This document shows positions 1 through 7,708 of a DNA stretch of 64,000 bases, piece by piece. The stretch lies in contig AODO01000020.1 in assembly GCA_000341795.1 (NCBI GenBank), positions 1-64,000 of the forward strand, written 5' to 3'. Origin of the DNA: Rhodococcus triatomae BKS 15-14. Lineage in GTDB: Bacteria; Actinomycetota; Actinomycetes; Mycobacteriales; Mycobacteriaceae. How positions within the stretch are numbered: the stretch's first letter is position 1; each line of letters starts with the position of its first letter. Below the pieces are notes generated by a model, which ran no database searches, was not told the origin of the DNA, and saw nothing but the letters and a program-made list of their open reading frames with translations. The translations under genes were made by a program, and so were the position numbers.

Positions 1-51
1 ACGCGGCCCGAACTGCTCCGCCGACGCCTTGTAACCAAGCTTCAGTGCCAC
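1..51 (-). CDS. fgd: F420-dependent glucose-6-phosphate dehydrogenase, N-terminal fragment
   Basis: Only the first 17 codons are inside the window. They read MALKLGYKASAEQFGPR, which matches the N terminus of mycobacterial FGD1 (family knowledge). The GTG start at 51 is supported by a GGAGG seven bases upstream (positions 56-61). FGD oxidises glucose 6-phosphate to 6-phosphogluconolactone and reduces coenzyme F420, supplying F420H2 in the cytoplasm. The rest of the gene lies to the left. A PPOX-type protein of the F420 class is at 41471-41932. The fragment is short, so the call rests on a near-exact N-terminal match only. Confidence 0.8.
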   Translation of the reverse strand, partial: MALKLGYKASAEQFGPR

Positions 52-120
52 TGTTCCTCCTCGAGTAGTGCGCTTCGCGGCGACGCTAATTCAGGTGCGA
101 ACGCCTCGCCGACGCGGGTC

Positions 121-489
121 TCAGACAGCTGCGACGATCGTCGCGACCGCCGCGACCACTCCGATCGCCGCGATGGCGATCGCGAACACCCACAGGTCGT
201 GTTCCGCGGGCATCGGCGCGCCCGACTCGAGCGCCCGCTGCACCTGCAGCCAGCGTCGCAACCCCGCGATGGGTGCCGCGATCCCCAACACGATCAACAC
301 CAGGGCGATGGTGGTGCGCACCCAGCCGGTGCTGAAGTCCGGGACCACGTGCAGCAGCGCGATACCGCCGGCGAGCAGTCCCAACGCGGTGCGAATCCAG
401 GCGAGGAAGGTGCGTTCGCTGGCAAGGGTGAAACGCTCGTCGGGGCGGTTCGGAGTGGTGTCGTCGTCCGTGTCGGCCACGCCGTCCAT
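121..489 (-). CDS. DUF202 family small membrane protein
   Basis: A 122-residue protein. A charged N-terminal 25 residues is followed by the DUF202 signature TLASERTFLAWIRTALGL (about residues 21-38). Hydrophobic segments lie at about 29-50, 57-78 and 99-121, so it should be an integral membrane protein with three helices. The ATG at 489 was chosen because the conserved domain begins soon after; longer readings run antisense through the neighbouring peptidase gene. DUF202 proteins (YidH type) have no established biochemical role. It lies 69 bases upstream of fgd on the same strand, so co-transcription is possible but not shown. Confidence 0.82.
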   Translation of the reverse strand: MDGVADTDDDTTPNRPDERFTLASERTFLAWIRTALGLLAGGIALLHVVPDFSTGWVRTTIALVLIVLGIAAPIAGLRRWLQVQRALESGAPMPAEHDLWVFAIAIAAIGVVAAVATIVAAV

Positions 490-613
490 CCTCACATCGA
501 CGGCGTCCCCTGTCCGGATGACACCCGCAGCGCAGTCCAGGTTCCGAGCGGTCGCTAGCCTAGGCGATCGCAGCGCCGACGACGGCGCCCACTGCCACGG
601 GGAGGTGTCCGAA

Positions 614-1189
614 TTGTCGACCACGTCCGAATCGAGCGGACGACGCCGAGCCGTCCGATCCGGCCTCGCCGCCGTCGGGTTGGCGGCGCTGGTCGGCTCC
701 GCGCTCGCGATCCCCCCGCTCCTGGAGCGCTCGACGTCCGATCGACTGTCCGTGCTGACGGCGGCCGAGCAACATGCACTCGACGCGGCGGCCGCCGCGA
801 GTGGCACCGAGCAGGACGAAGCCGTGGTCGCGACGTCCAGCCGTGCCGGACTGGCCGCCCTCGCCGCAGCCTTCACCCAGGAAGGCAAGCAGTACCTGTA
901 CGGCGGCACCGGCCCGGACAGCTGGGACTGCTCCGGCCTGGTGCAGTGGGCGTTCCGGCAGGCCGGCGTGGACCTGCCCCGGCTGAGCTGGGATCAGGCG
1001 GAGATCGGGGAACCGGTCGACGTCACCGACATGGCCCCCGGCGACGTCGTGTCGTTCCGCGAGGAGGCGGACCACATCGGTATCTACGCGGGCGCCGGGA
1101 TGGTGTTCAACGCCTACGACGTGGACCGCCCGATCGGCCTGACGGCCTTGACCGACCTGCCTCCGATCAACACCGTCCGGCGGCTCTGA
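614..1189 (+). CDS. NlpC/P60 family cell-wall peptidase (first of a tandem pair)
   Basis: A 191-residue protein with a basic N terminus and a hydrophobic stretch at about 17-34 (signal peptide or anchor), then a linker and a C-terminal NlpC/P60 domain (about 78-190). The predicted catalytic set is Cys106 (in WDCSGLVQWAF), His154 (in DHIGIYAG) and Asn166. NlpC/P60 enzymes cleave D-gamma-glutamyl-diamino-acid bonds in peptidoglycan outside the membrane. The TTG start at 614 has GGAGG eight bases upstream (601-605); an in-frame GTG at 605 abuts that site and is less likely. The domain is nearly the same as that of the gene at 1319, which points to a tandem duplication. Confidence 0.85.
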   Translation: MSTTSESSGRRRAVRSGLAAVGLAALVGSALAIPPLLERSTSDRLSVLTAAEQHALDAAAAASGTEQDEAVVATSSRAGLAALAAAFTQEGKQYLYGGTGPDSWDCSGLVQWAFRQAGVDLPRLSWDQAEIGEPVDVTDMAPGDVVSFREEADHIGIYAGAGMVFNAYDVDRPIGLTALTDLPPINTVRRL

Positions 1190-1318
1190 CGCCGGAACGG
1201 CGACCCGCGACGTCGCAGAACAGCCACAGATCCATGTGACGCGTGTAACACTTGGGCTCGAAGTCGTGATGTTCCAGTCGAACCGTCGCTCGCTCGAGGC
1301 CGACCAGGAGGCACGTCC

Positions 1319-1849
1319 GTGACCGGATCGACAGCTACTCGCGCCCGTTTCCTACGAAGAACACTCGTCGCGGCGGCACTGACCGCCGGCGTCGTCGTCC
1401 TACCGGCCGCGCCGGTCCTCGCGCAGAGCTCCGGAAGTGCTGGAAGCTCCACCGGATCGGTGGGCGCGGGCAGCTCGGCCATCCCACTCCCCATCCCGTC
1501 CCCCGCAGGATTGACGGCACTCGCGGCCGCGACCACGCAGACCGGCAAGCCGTATCTGTGGGGCGGCACCGGCCCGAACGCCTGGGACTGCTCCGGACTG
1601 GTGCAGTGGGCGTTCCGGCAGGCCGGGGTCCAACTGCCCCGCGTCAGTCAGCAGCAGGCATGGGTGGGCACCCCCATTCCGTTCGCGGCGATGGCACCCG
1701 GCGACATCATCACGTTCCGGGCCGCGAACGACCACGTCGGGATCTACGCCGGTTTCGGCCAGGTGTTCAACGCGTACGGCGCCGGCGTACCGATCGGGCT
1801 GACGCCGCTGTCGCAGCTGCCGCCGATCAACCAGATCCGGCGCTTCTGA
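1319..1849 (+). CDS. NlpC/P60 family secreted cell-wall peptidase (second of a tandem pair)
   Basis: A 176-residue protein with a clear signal peptide: an Arg-rich n-region (RARFLRR), a hydrophobic core at about 16-30 and likely cleavage after VLA-Q (about residue 35). A Ser/Gly linker precedes the NlpC/P60 domain (about 64-176), with Cys91, His139 and Asn151 in the catalytic positions. The GTG start has AGGAGG (1306-1311) seven bases upstream. Expected role: a peptidoglycan endopeptidase acting in the wall during growth or division. The catalytic block is almost identical at DNA level to that of the gene at 614, while the leader regions differ. Confidence 0.88.
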   Translation: MTGSTATRARFLRRTLVAAALTAGVVVLPAAPVLAQSSGSAGSSTGSVGAGSSAIPLPIPSPAGLTALAAATTQTGKPYLWGGTGPNAWDCSGLVQWAFRQAGVQLPRVSQQQAWVGTPIPFAAMAPGDIITFRAANDHVGIYAGFGQVFNAYGAGVPIGLTPLSQLPPINQIRRF

Positions 1850-1927
1850 CGCCGGCCCACGATGAGTTTCCGCGGTCGGTCGGGTCTACACAGGTGACAC
1901 CATCTCCAGCCGAAGGGACGGCTCGCC

Positions 1928-2401
1928 ATGCAGAAGTTCACACCGTGTCTGTGGTTCGACTCGGAGGCCGAGGAGGCCGCGCAGTTCTACACCTCCGTCT
2001 TCAAGAACTCGTCGATCGGTGAGATCGCCCGCTACGGCGAGGGGATGCCGAAACCGGCAGGTACCGCCTTGACCGTCGAGTTCACCATCGACGGCCAGGA
2101 GTTCACCGCACTCAACGGCGGACCCCAGTTCAGCTTCAACGAGGCCATTTCCTTCCAGATCGACTGTGCGGATCAGGCGGAGGTCGACGAGTACTGGGAC
2201 GCGCTCACCGCCGACGGCGGCGAGGAGTCGCAGTGCGGCTGGCTCAAGGACAAGTTCGGGGTGTCGTGGCAGGTCGTCCCGCGTGAGCTGAAGTCGGTGA
2301 TCGGCGGCCCCGACCCCGAGGGTTCGCAGCGCGCGGTCGCGGCGATGATGCAGATGCGCAAACTCGACATCACCGTGCTGAAGCAGGCGTACGAAGGCTG
2401 A
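1928..2401 (+). CDS. VOC family protein (PhnB / 3-demethylubiquinone methyltransferase-like fold)
   Basis: A 157-residue soluble protein beginning MQKFTPCLWFDSEAEEAAQFYTSVF, typical of the PhnB-like branch of the vicinal oxygen chelate superfamily. Members are homodimeric beta-alpha-beta-beta-beta folds; substrates of this branch are mostly unknown. Conserved GWLKDKFGVSWQVVP (about 103-117) supports the family. A purine-rich GAAGGGACGG lies upstream of the ATG. The HAD gene follows after 31 bases on the same strand, so the two may be co-transcribed. Confidence 0.85.
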   Translation: MQKFTPCLWFDSEAEEAAQFYTSVFKNSSIGEIARYGEGMPKPAGTALTVEFTIDGQEFTALNGGPQFSFNEAISFQIDCADQAEVDEYWDALTADGGEESQCGWLKDKFGVSWQVVPRELKSVIGGPDPEGSQRAVAAMMQMRKLDITVLKQAYEG

Positions 2402-2432
2402 ACGGGGGGGCTCGGGGGCGCACACTGGGAAC

Positions 2433-3239
2433 GTGACCACCTCCGAGCACCCTCCCGGTTGGACGTACCTGATGGACATGGACGGGGTGCTCGTCCGCGA
2501 GGAGCACCCCGTTCCGGGCGCGGACGCGTTCCTCGACGAACTTCGCGCTGCGGACACCCCGTTCATCGTGTTGACGAACAACTCGATCCGCACCCCGCGA
2601 GACCTGCGGGCGCGACTCTCGCAGTCCGGCCTCGACATCCCCGAGGAGTCGATCTGGACGTCGGCGCTGGCCACGGCGACGTTCCTGCGCAACCAACGTC
2701 CCGGAGGCAGTGCCTATGTCGTCGGGGAGTCCGGGCTGACGACGGCACTGCACGAGATCGGGTACGTGCTGACCGACAACGACCCGGACTACGTCGTGCT
2801 CGGCGAGACGCGAACGTATTCGTTCGAGGCGATCACCACCGCGATCCGCCTCGTCGAACGCGGCGCTCGCTTCATCGCGACGAACCCCGACGCGACGGGA
2901 CCCTCCCGCGAGGGGTCCCTCCCCGCGACCGGATCGGTGGCCGCCCTGATCACCCGGGCGACCGGACGCGAGCCGTACTACGTGGGCAAGCCGAATCCGC
3001 TGATGATGCGCTCGGCGCTGCGCTCGATCGGTGCCCACTCCGAGCACACGTTGATGATCGGCGACCGGATGGACACCGACGTGGTGTCCGGGCTCGAGGC
3101 GGGCCTGCAGACGATTCTGGTCCTGACGGGTATCTCCACCCGGGCGAGCGTGGAACTGTTCCCGTACCGGCCGACGCTGGTGATCGATTCCGTCGCCGAC
3201 CTCGTCGGCCGTACCGGCGACCCCTTCGCGGCCACCTGA
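2433..3239 (+). CDS. HAD-IIA family sugar-phosphate/nucleotide phosphatase (NagD-like)
   Basis: A 268-residue cytoplasmic protein with all HAD motifs: motif I DMDGVL (nucleophile Asp15, Asp17), motif II LTNNS (about 47-51), the motif III lysine in VGKPNP and motif IV in MIGDRMDTD. The order and NagD-type spacing place it in subclass IIA. Such enzymes hydrolyse phosphate from small metabolites such as nucleoside monophosphates or glycolytic by-products; the substrate here is not evident. GTG start at 2433. It is convergent with the LLM gene ending at 3257, with 17 bases between. Confidence 0.88.
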   Translation: MTTSEHPPGWTYLMDMDGVLVREEHPVPGADAFLDELRAADTPFIVLTNNSIRTPRDLRARLSQSGLDIPEESIWTSALATATFLRNQRPGGSAYVVGESGLTTALHEIGYVLTDNDPDYVVLGETRTYSFEAITTAIRLVERGARFIATNPDATGPSREGSLPATGSVAALITRATGREPYYVGKPNPLMMRSALRSIGAHSEHTLMIGDRMDTDVVSGLEAGLQTILVLTGISTRASVELFPYRPTLVIDSVADLVGRTGDPFAAT

Positions 3240-3256
3240 CGCCGCGAGCCGGCACC

Positions 3257-4393
3257 TCAGGCGGCGCGCAGACCGAGGCCCCATTCGCGCGCCAGCAGTT
3301 CGTACGACCGCAGCCGCTCCCGATGACCGTGGGTCACCGAGGTGACGACGATCTCGTCGGCGCCGGTGACGCGTTGCAGCGCCGCGAGTCGGTCCGCGAC
3401 CGTGCCCGGTGCCCCGACGAACTGGGTGACGAGACGGTCCTCGACGAGTTCACGTTCGTGGTCGGTGAGCGGCACGGCGCCACGCGGATCCGGGTAGGGA
3501 ACCGCGCCCTGTCCGGACCTGATGCTGTACGTCCAGTGCCCGTAGGTCGACGCGAGTTCCTCTGCCTCCCGGTCCGTTTCGGCGACCACGGCGTCGGCGG
3601 ACACCACGATGTACGGCTCGGCGAGGACCTCCGACGGACGGAAGGCCGCACGATACGCCTCGACCGCCTCGACGGTCGTTCCGGGACTGACGTGGTAGTT
3701 GGCGCCGAACGGCAGGCCCAGCCGCCCGGCCAGTTCGGCGGACGGCCCGGCGCTCGACCCGAAGATCCAGGTCTGCAACCGCGCTTTCTCACCGGGAACC
3801 GCGTGCAGGTCGACGCCGTCGGGCGTGCGATAGGTCCCGTCGATCAGGGCGAGGATGTCGTCGACCTGTTGTGTGAAGTCCGGTGCCTGCGCGCCGGGCT
3901 GTTGCAGGGCGCCGAGTCCCGCCGCCAGCCGTGCCGACGAGAGCAGCGCCCCCAGCGCGAACGGCGGCGGTATCACGAGACCGTCGCGGATCACCGTCTC
4001 GCGTCGCGGTTCCGGCGTCGGGCCCGACTGCCCCGCGGCCAGTGCCTCGGCGCGGCGTTGCCCCGATCGTCCGAGTCCGAGGTCGATGCGTCCGGGGTGC
4101 AGCGCGTCGAGCGTGCCGAACGCCTCGACAACGGCCGCGGCGGTGTGGTGACCGAGTTGGACGGCCGCGGACCCGACACGGATGCTCTCGGTCGCCGCGG
4201 CGATCGCGCCGATGAGCACGGCAGGGGACGACGAGGCGACACCGACGAAGTGGTGTTCGGCCACCCAGTACCGGCGGTAGCCCCACTGTTCGGCGTGGCG
4301 TGCGAGGTCGATGGTGTTGCGCAGGGCCTCGGAGGGTGTGCTGCCGGCGCTGATCGGAGCCAGGTCGAGCACGGACAGCGGGACACCGGTCAT
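3257..4393 (-). CDS. Luciferase-like flavin-dependent monooxygenase (MsnO8/TIGR03558 type)
   Basis: A 378-residue luciferase-family TIM barrel. The start PLSVLDLAPISAG and the blocks RYWVAEHH and IDLGLGRSGQ are typical of the group-1 luciferase-like oxidoreductases. These use FMNH2 from a partner reductase and O2, often to cleave C-S bonds of sulfonates. The ATG at 4393 overlaps the stop of the DUF1684 gene (ATGA), showing tight coupling. It is the last gene of the operon headed by the SAM riboswitch at 12998-13084, which suggests an organosulfur substrate; this is inferred. Confidence 0.82.
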   Translation of the reverse strand: MTGVPLSVLDLAPISAGSTPSEALRNTIDLARHAEQWGYRRYWVAEHHFVGVASSSPAVLIGAIAAATESIRVGSAAVQLGHHTAAAVVEAFGTLDALHPGRIDLGLGRSGQRRAEALAAGQSGPTPEPRRETVIRDGLVIPPPFALGALLSSARLAAGLGALQQPGAQAPDFTQQVDDILALIDGTYRTPDGVDLHAVPGEKARLQTWIFGSSAGPSAELAGRLGLPFGANYHVSPGTTVEAVEAYRAAFRPSEVLAEPYIVVSADAVVAETDREAEELASTYGHWTYSIRSGQGAVPYPDPRGAVPLTDHERELVEDRLVTQFVGAPGTVADRLAALQRVTGADEIVVTSVTHGHRERLRSYELLAREWGLGLRAA

Positions 4394-5187
4394 GCGGTGG
4401 CCTCCTGACGGGGATCGCGTTCGCCGGCCTCGACCGCGAAGGGGAGCCGGTTCTCGGCCGGGGCGATCGGGCATGTCGCGGCGTCGGTGAACGCGCAGGG
4501 CAGGTTCTCGGCGCGGGTGAAGTCGAGGATCACGGTGCCGTCGGGGGCGGGCGCCGCGAGGTGCAGGATGCGGGCGGCGGGGTAGGTGGTGACGCCGCTG
4601 GTCGCGTCGGTGAACAGCGCCCTGCTCGGGCCGCTGCCGTCACCGAACACGATCAGGGAGTGTTCGCTGCCGTCCCGCTCGAATGTCACCGTGCCGACGG
4701 CGTCGTGGTGGTGTTCGAGGCCGTCGACGACGGCGCCGGTGGTGACGGTGCGCCTGTCGGGAAAGGCGTCGAACCGGCCCGTGACGGCCCACGCCGGATC
4801 GGCCTCGTAGACCGGAATTCCGGCGAACGCGGTGAGGGCGGGCGCCTTCGGGTCGTGGATGCGGACAGCGAATCGTCCCGTGCGACGGATGACTTCGGCG
4901 ATCCGGTCGCCGAACTCGATTCGCTCTCCCGGCGCGCCCTCGACGGGGGTGAGCACTCGGGCAGCGGAGACGCCGCTCTGCTCGGGTACTCGGCGCGTGT
5001 CACTGCTGTGCACGACCGTGTCACCCTCGACGTGCCAGAGTCCGGGGACCTCGTCGAGGCCTGCGGGCTCCTCGTCCAGCCAGTGCAGTGCGGTGAGGCT
5101 CAGCCATCCGTGCGGGTCCGCGAGCGCCACCTCGCGCGCCGTGCGCCAGTCCTGCCACTCGGCCTGGAATGTGTCGGTTGCGGTCAT
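4390..5187 (-). CDS. DUF1684 domain-containing protein
   Basis: A 265-residue soluble protein that fits DUF1684 throughout: WQDWRTAREVALADPHGWLSL at the N terminus and the terminal LDFTRAENLPCAFTDAATCP with APAENRLPFAVEAGE. The family has no established enzyme activity. The gene overlaps both neighbours by four bases (5184-5187 and 4390-4393), so it sits translationally coupled between two flavin monooxygenases under the same SAM riboswitch. A role in handling the product or substrate of sulfur-compound oxidation is plausible, but only from context. Confidence 0.83.
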   Translation of the reverse strand: MTATDTFQAEWQDWRTAREVALADPHGWLSLTALHWLDEEPAGLDEVPGLWHVEGDTVVHSSDTRRVPEQSGVSAARVLTPVEGAPGERIEFGDRIAEVIRRTGRFAVRIHDPKAPALTAFAGIPVYEADPAWAVTGRFDAFPDRRTVTTGAVVDGLEHHHDAVGTVTFERDGSEHSLIVFGDGSGPSRALFTDATSGVTTYPAARILHLAAPAPDGTVILDFTRAENLPCAFTDAATCPIAPAENRLPFAVEAGERDPRQEATA

Positions 5188-6572
5188 GACGCGCGGACTC
5201 CTTCGGTTGCGGGACGGGATTCGTGGGCCGGTCGCGGTGCTCCGAGCCCGAGATGGCTGCGCAGCGTGGTTCCCTCGTAGGCGGTGCGGAAGCTGCCCTT
5301 CTCCTGCAGCAGCGGAACGACGGTGTCGACGAATTCGTCGAGCCCGGACGGCGTCAGGTGCGGAACGAGGATGAAGCCATCGCTGGCGTCGGTCTGCACG
5401 TAGGTGTCGATCTCGTCGGCCACCTGCTGCGCGGTGCCGACGAACTGCTGCCTTGCCGTGACGTCGATGATCAGTTCGCGGATGCTGAGCCTCTCGGTTT
5501 CCGCCTTTTCCCGCCAGGCCAACGCGACGGCGCGGGGGTCCTTCGCGTGCCGGACGCGCCCGCGGGTGATGTCGACGTTGTCCTCGGGGTCGATCTCGGG
5601 CAGGGGCCCGTCGGGGTCGTAACCGGAGAGGTCGCGCCCCCAGACCTGTTCCAGGAACGCGATCGCGGTCTGCGGCCCGACCTGCTGCAGGCGGATGTGC
5701 CTGGCCCGTTCCTCGGCGTTCTCGGGAGTGTCGCCGAGGACGAAGGTCGCGGCGGGCAGGATCTTGAGTTCGTCGTGGTGGCGGCCGTACCTGGCGAGCC
5801 GGCCTTTGACGTCGGCGTAGAACGCCCGCCCGGCTTCGAGGGTGCCGTGCCCGGTGAAGATCGCGTCGGCCTTGGCGGCGCCGAACTCGCGGCCCTCGTC
5901 GGAGTCCCCGGCCTGCAGCAGGATCGGATGCCCCTGTGGACTGCGGGGGACCTCGAAGCGTCCACGGATGTCGAACTGGGAGGTGCGGATGTCGAACGGG
6001 TCGATGTCACCGTCCGCGACGAAGACGCCGGTGTCGCGGTCGACGGTCGGCGCGCCGGGACGCCAGCCGTCCCACAGCTGCCGCGTCGCGTCGATCAACT
6101 CGTTCGCCCGCACGTATCGCTGCGAATGGTCGAGATAGCCTCCGCGCCGGAAGTTCTCGCCCGTGAAGGCGTCCGACGAGGTCACCATGTTCCACGCGGC
6201 GCGGCCACCGGACAGGTGGTCGAGCGTCGCGAACTGCTTCGCCAGTTCGTAGGGTTCGTTGAAGGTCGTGTTGATCGTGCCCGCCAGACCGAGATGTGTG
6301 GTCGCGCCCGCCAGGGCCTCGAGCACGGTGAGGGTGTCGGGCCTGCCGACGACGTCGAGGTCGTGGATGCGTCCGCGGTGCTCGCGCAGTCGCAGTCCCT
6401 CGGCGAGGAAGAAGAAGTCGAACAGTCCCCGCTCGGCGGTCCGGGCCAGATGGAGGAACGAGTCGAAGTCGATCTGGCTCTTCGACTCCGGGTCCGCCCA
6501 CACCGTCGTGTTGTTGACGCCGGGGAAGTGGGCGGCGAGGTGCACCTGCTTGCGGGCAGTGGTGCGTGGCAT
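5184..6572 (-). CDS. NtaA/SnaA/DszA-type FMNH2-dependent monooxygenase
   Basis: A 462-residue luciferase-superfamily enzyme of the long NtaA/SnaA/SoxA(DszA) subfamily. Signature blocks: HFPGVNNTTVWADP, RTAERGLFDFFFLAEG, GRPDTLTVLEALA, TFNEPYELAKQFATLDHLSGGRAAWNMVTS and FRRGGYL. Relatives include DBT-sulfone (DszA) and EDTA/NTA monooxygenases; all need reduced FMN from a separate reductase. It closely resembles the gene at 17889-19247, block for block. It follows a shorter LLM gene (6587-7708), the first of three such pairs in the window. Operon membership under the 13.0-kb S-box suggests a sulfone or other organosulfur substrate. Confidence 0.86.
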   Translation of the reverse strand: MPRTTARKQVHLAAHFPGVNNTTVWADPESKSQIDFDSFLHLARTAERGLFDFFFLAEGLRLREHRGRIHDLDVVGRPDTLTVLEALAGATTHLGLAGTINTTFNEPYELAKQFATLDHLSGGRAAWNMVTSSDAFTGENFRRGGYLDHSQRYVRANELIDATRQLWDGWRPGAPTVDRDTGVFVADGDIDPFDIRTSQFDIRGRFEVPRSPQGHPILLQAGDSDEGREFGAAKADAIFTGHGTLEAGRAFYADVKGRLARYGRHHDELKILPAATFVLGDTPENAEERARHIRLQQVGPQTAIAFLEQVWGRDLSGYDPDGPLPEIDPEDNVDITRGRVRHAKDPRAVALAWREKAETERLSIRELIIDVTARQQFVGTAQQVADEIDTYVQTDASDGFILVPHLTPSGLDEFVDTVVPLLQEKGSFRTAYEGTTLRSHLGLGAPRPAHESRPATEGVRAS

Positions 6573-6586
6573 CGTGATCGATCCCT

Positions 6587-7708
6587 TCAGTGAGTGGTGG
6601 CGAATCGGCTGGCCGGCCGCGCAAGGCCGAGCCGATCGCGGACGGTGGGGGCGGTGTCACGCGGTGCGGTTCGCAGCGCGGGAAGCACCCGGGTGGCGAG
6701 CAGGTCCGATGTCGCCGCCAGCGCGAGCGGCCGCAACACGACACCGTCGACGCCACGGAGGCCACGCAGCAGCGCGACCAGGCTGTCCGGATCACCCTGA
6801 TGCAGTGCCGAATTCGACCGGTACTCGACACCGGACCACTCCTCCAGCCGCGCGAGGTCGACCGCCGCCACCGCCTTCTCGGGTGCGAGCAGCACGTCGA
6901 TGTCGAGCAGGACCACCGGTCGCCGGTCTCCGGCCCGCGATCGCACCTCGTTCGCCCGTGCGGCCGCGGCGCGGACGTCCGGGACGGAGATCCGCACGAT
7001 GTCCGCGCGGGCGGCGGCGAAGGCGAGCGACCGGTCACCGTCGACCGACACTGCGATCGGTGGCCTGCCCTGCGGGGACCGCGGCGTGATCGACGGACCC
7101 TTGACCGAGAAGTGCTCGCCGATGAAATCGATGTAGTGCACCTTGTCGCGGTCGACGAAGCGGCCCGTCGCGACGTCGCGTATCTCCGCGTCGTCCTCCC
7201 AGCTGTCCCACAGCCGGACGGCGACCTCGGTGGCCTCGTCCGCCTCGTCCCACAGCGAGTCCTCGCCCTGGACCTCCTTGCGTCCGAACAGTTCCGCCTG
7301 CTGCGCTGCGCCGGTCACCGCGACCTGCCATCCGGCCCGGCCCCGGGTGGTGTGGTCGAGGGATTGAATCGCCTTGGCGACGTGGAACGGCTCGGTGTGG
7401 GTGACGGTCGCCGTGGGGATCAGGCCGATCCGCGAGGTGACGGCGGACAGCCGGGCAGCGACTCCGACGGCGTCGAGTCTGCCGCGGACGTCGCCCTGCG
7501 CGGCGCTCACTCCGAACGTGTCGGGCAGGAACGCGAGGTCGGCGCCCGCGCGGTCCGCGGAGCCGACGAGGTCGGCCCAGTAGCCGCCGGTGAAGATCTC
7601 CTCGGCGCGGGAGTCGTCGCGGCGCCAGGAACTCGGGTGAACACCCGTTCCGGCGAACTCGATTCCCACCAGGAGTTCGGAATCGAGGAGTTCTGGGCTA
7701 TCGGACAT
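6587..7708 (-). CDS. Luciferase-like monooxygenase, TGxHPxSWR subgroup
   Basis: A 373-residue LLM-fold protein. It starts with the block VGIEFAGTGVHPSSWRRDD, shared with the genes at 19267 and 21875. Other conserved pieces are THTEPFHVAKAIQSLDHTTRGRAGWQV (written here as the shared TEPFHVAKAIQSLDHTTRGR core), LWDSWEDDAE and ITPRSPQGRPP. The flavin partner is not encoded nearby. The ATG at 7708 overlaps the end of the ABC ATPase gene (stop at 7698) by 11 bases. It is always found directly before a DszA-type gene in this window, so the two products may act in sequence or as a complex (inference). Confidence 0.83.
   Translation of the reverse strand: MSDSPELLDSELLVGIEFAGTGVHPSSWRRDDSRAEEIFTGGYWADLVGSADRAGADLAFLPDTFGVSAAQGDVRGRLDAVGVAARLSAVTSRIGLIPTATVTHTEPFHVAKAIQSLDHTTRGRAGWQVAVTGAAQQAELFGRKEVQGEDSLWDEADEATEVAVRLWDSWEDDAEIRDVATGRFVDRDKVHYIDFIGEHFSVKGPSITPRSPQGRPPIAVSVDGDRSLAFAAARADIVRISVPDVRAAAARANEVRSRAGDRRPVVLLDIDVLLAPEKAVAAVDLARLEEWSGVEYRSNSALHQGDPDSLVALLRGLRGVDGVVLRPLALAATSDLLATRVLPALRTAPRDTAPTVRDRLGLARPASRFATTH

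Noticed and set aside
2459-4408. A 649-codon open frame on the plus strand
   Set aside because: It overlaps the HAD gene in another frame and runs antisense through the LLM gene; composition is Arg/Asp/Gly-rich low-information sequence typical of antisense frames in high-GC DNA.
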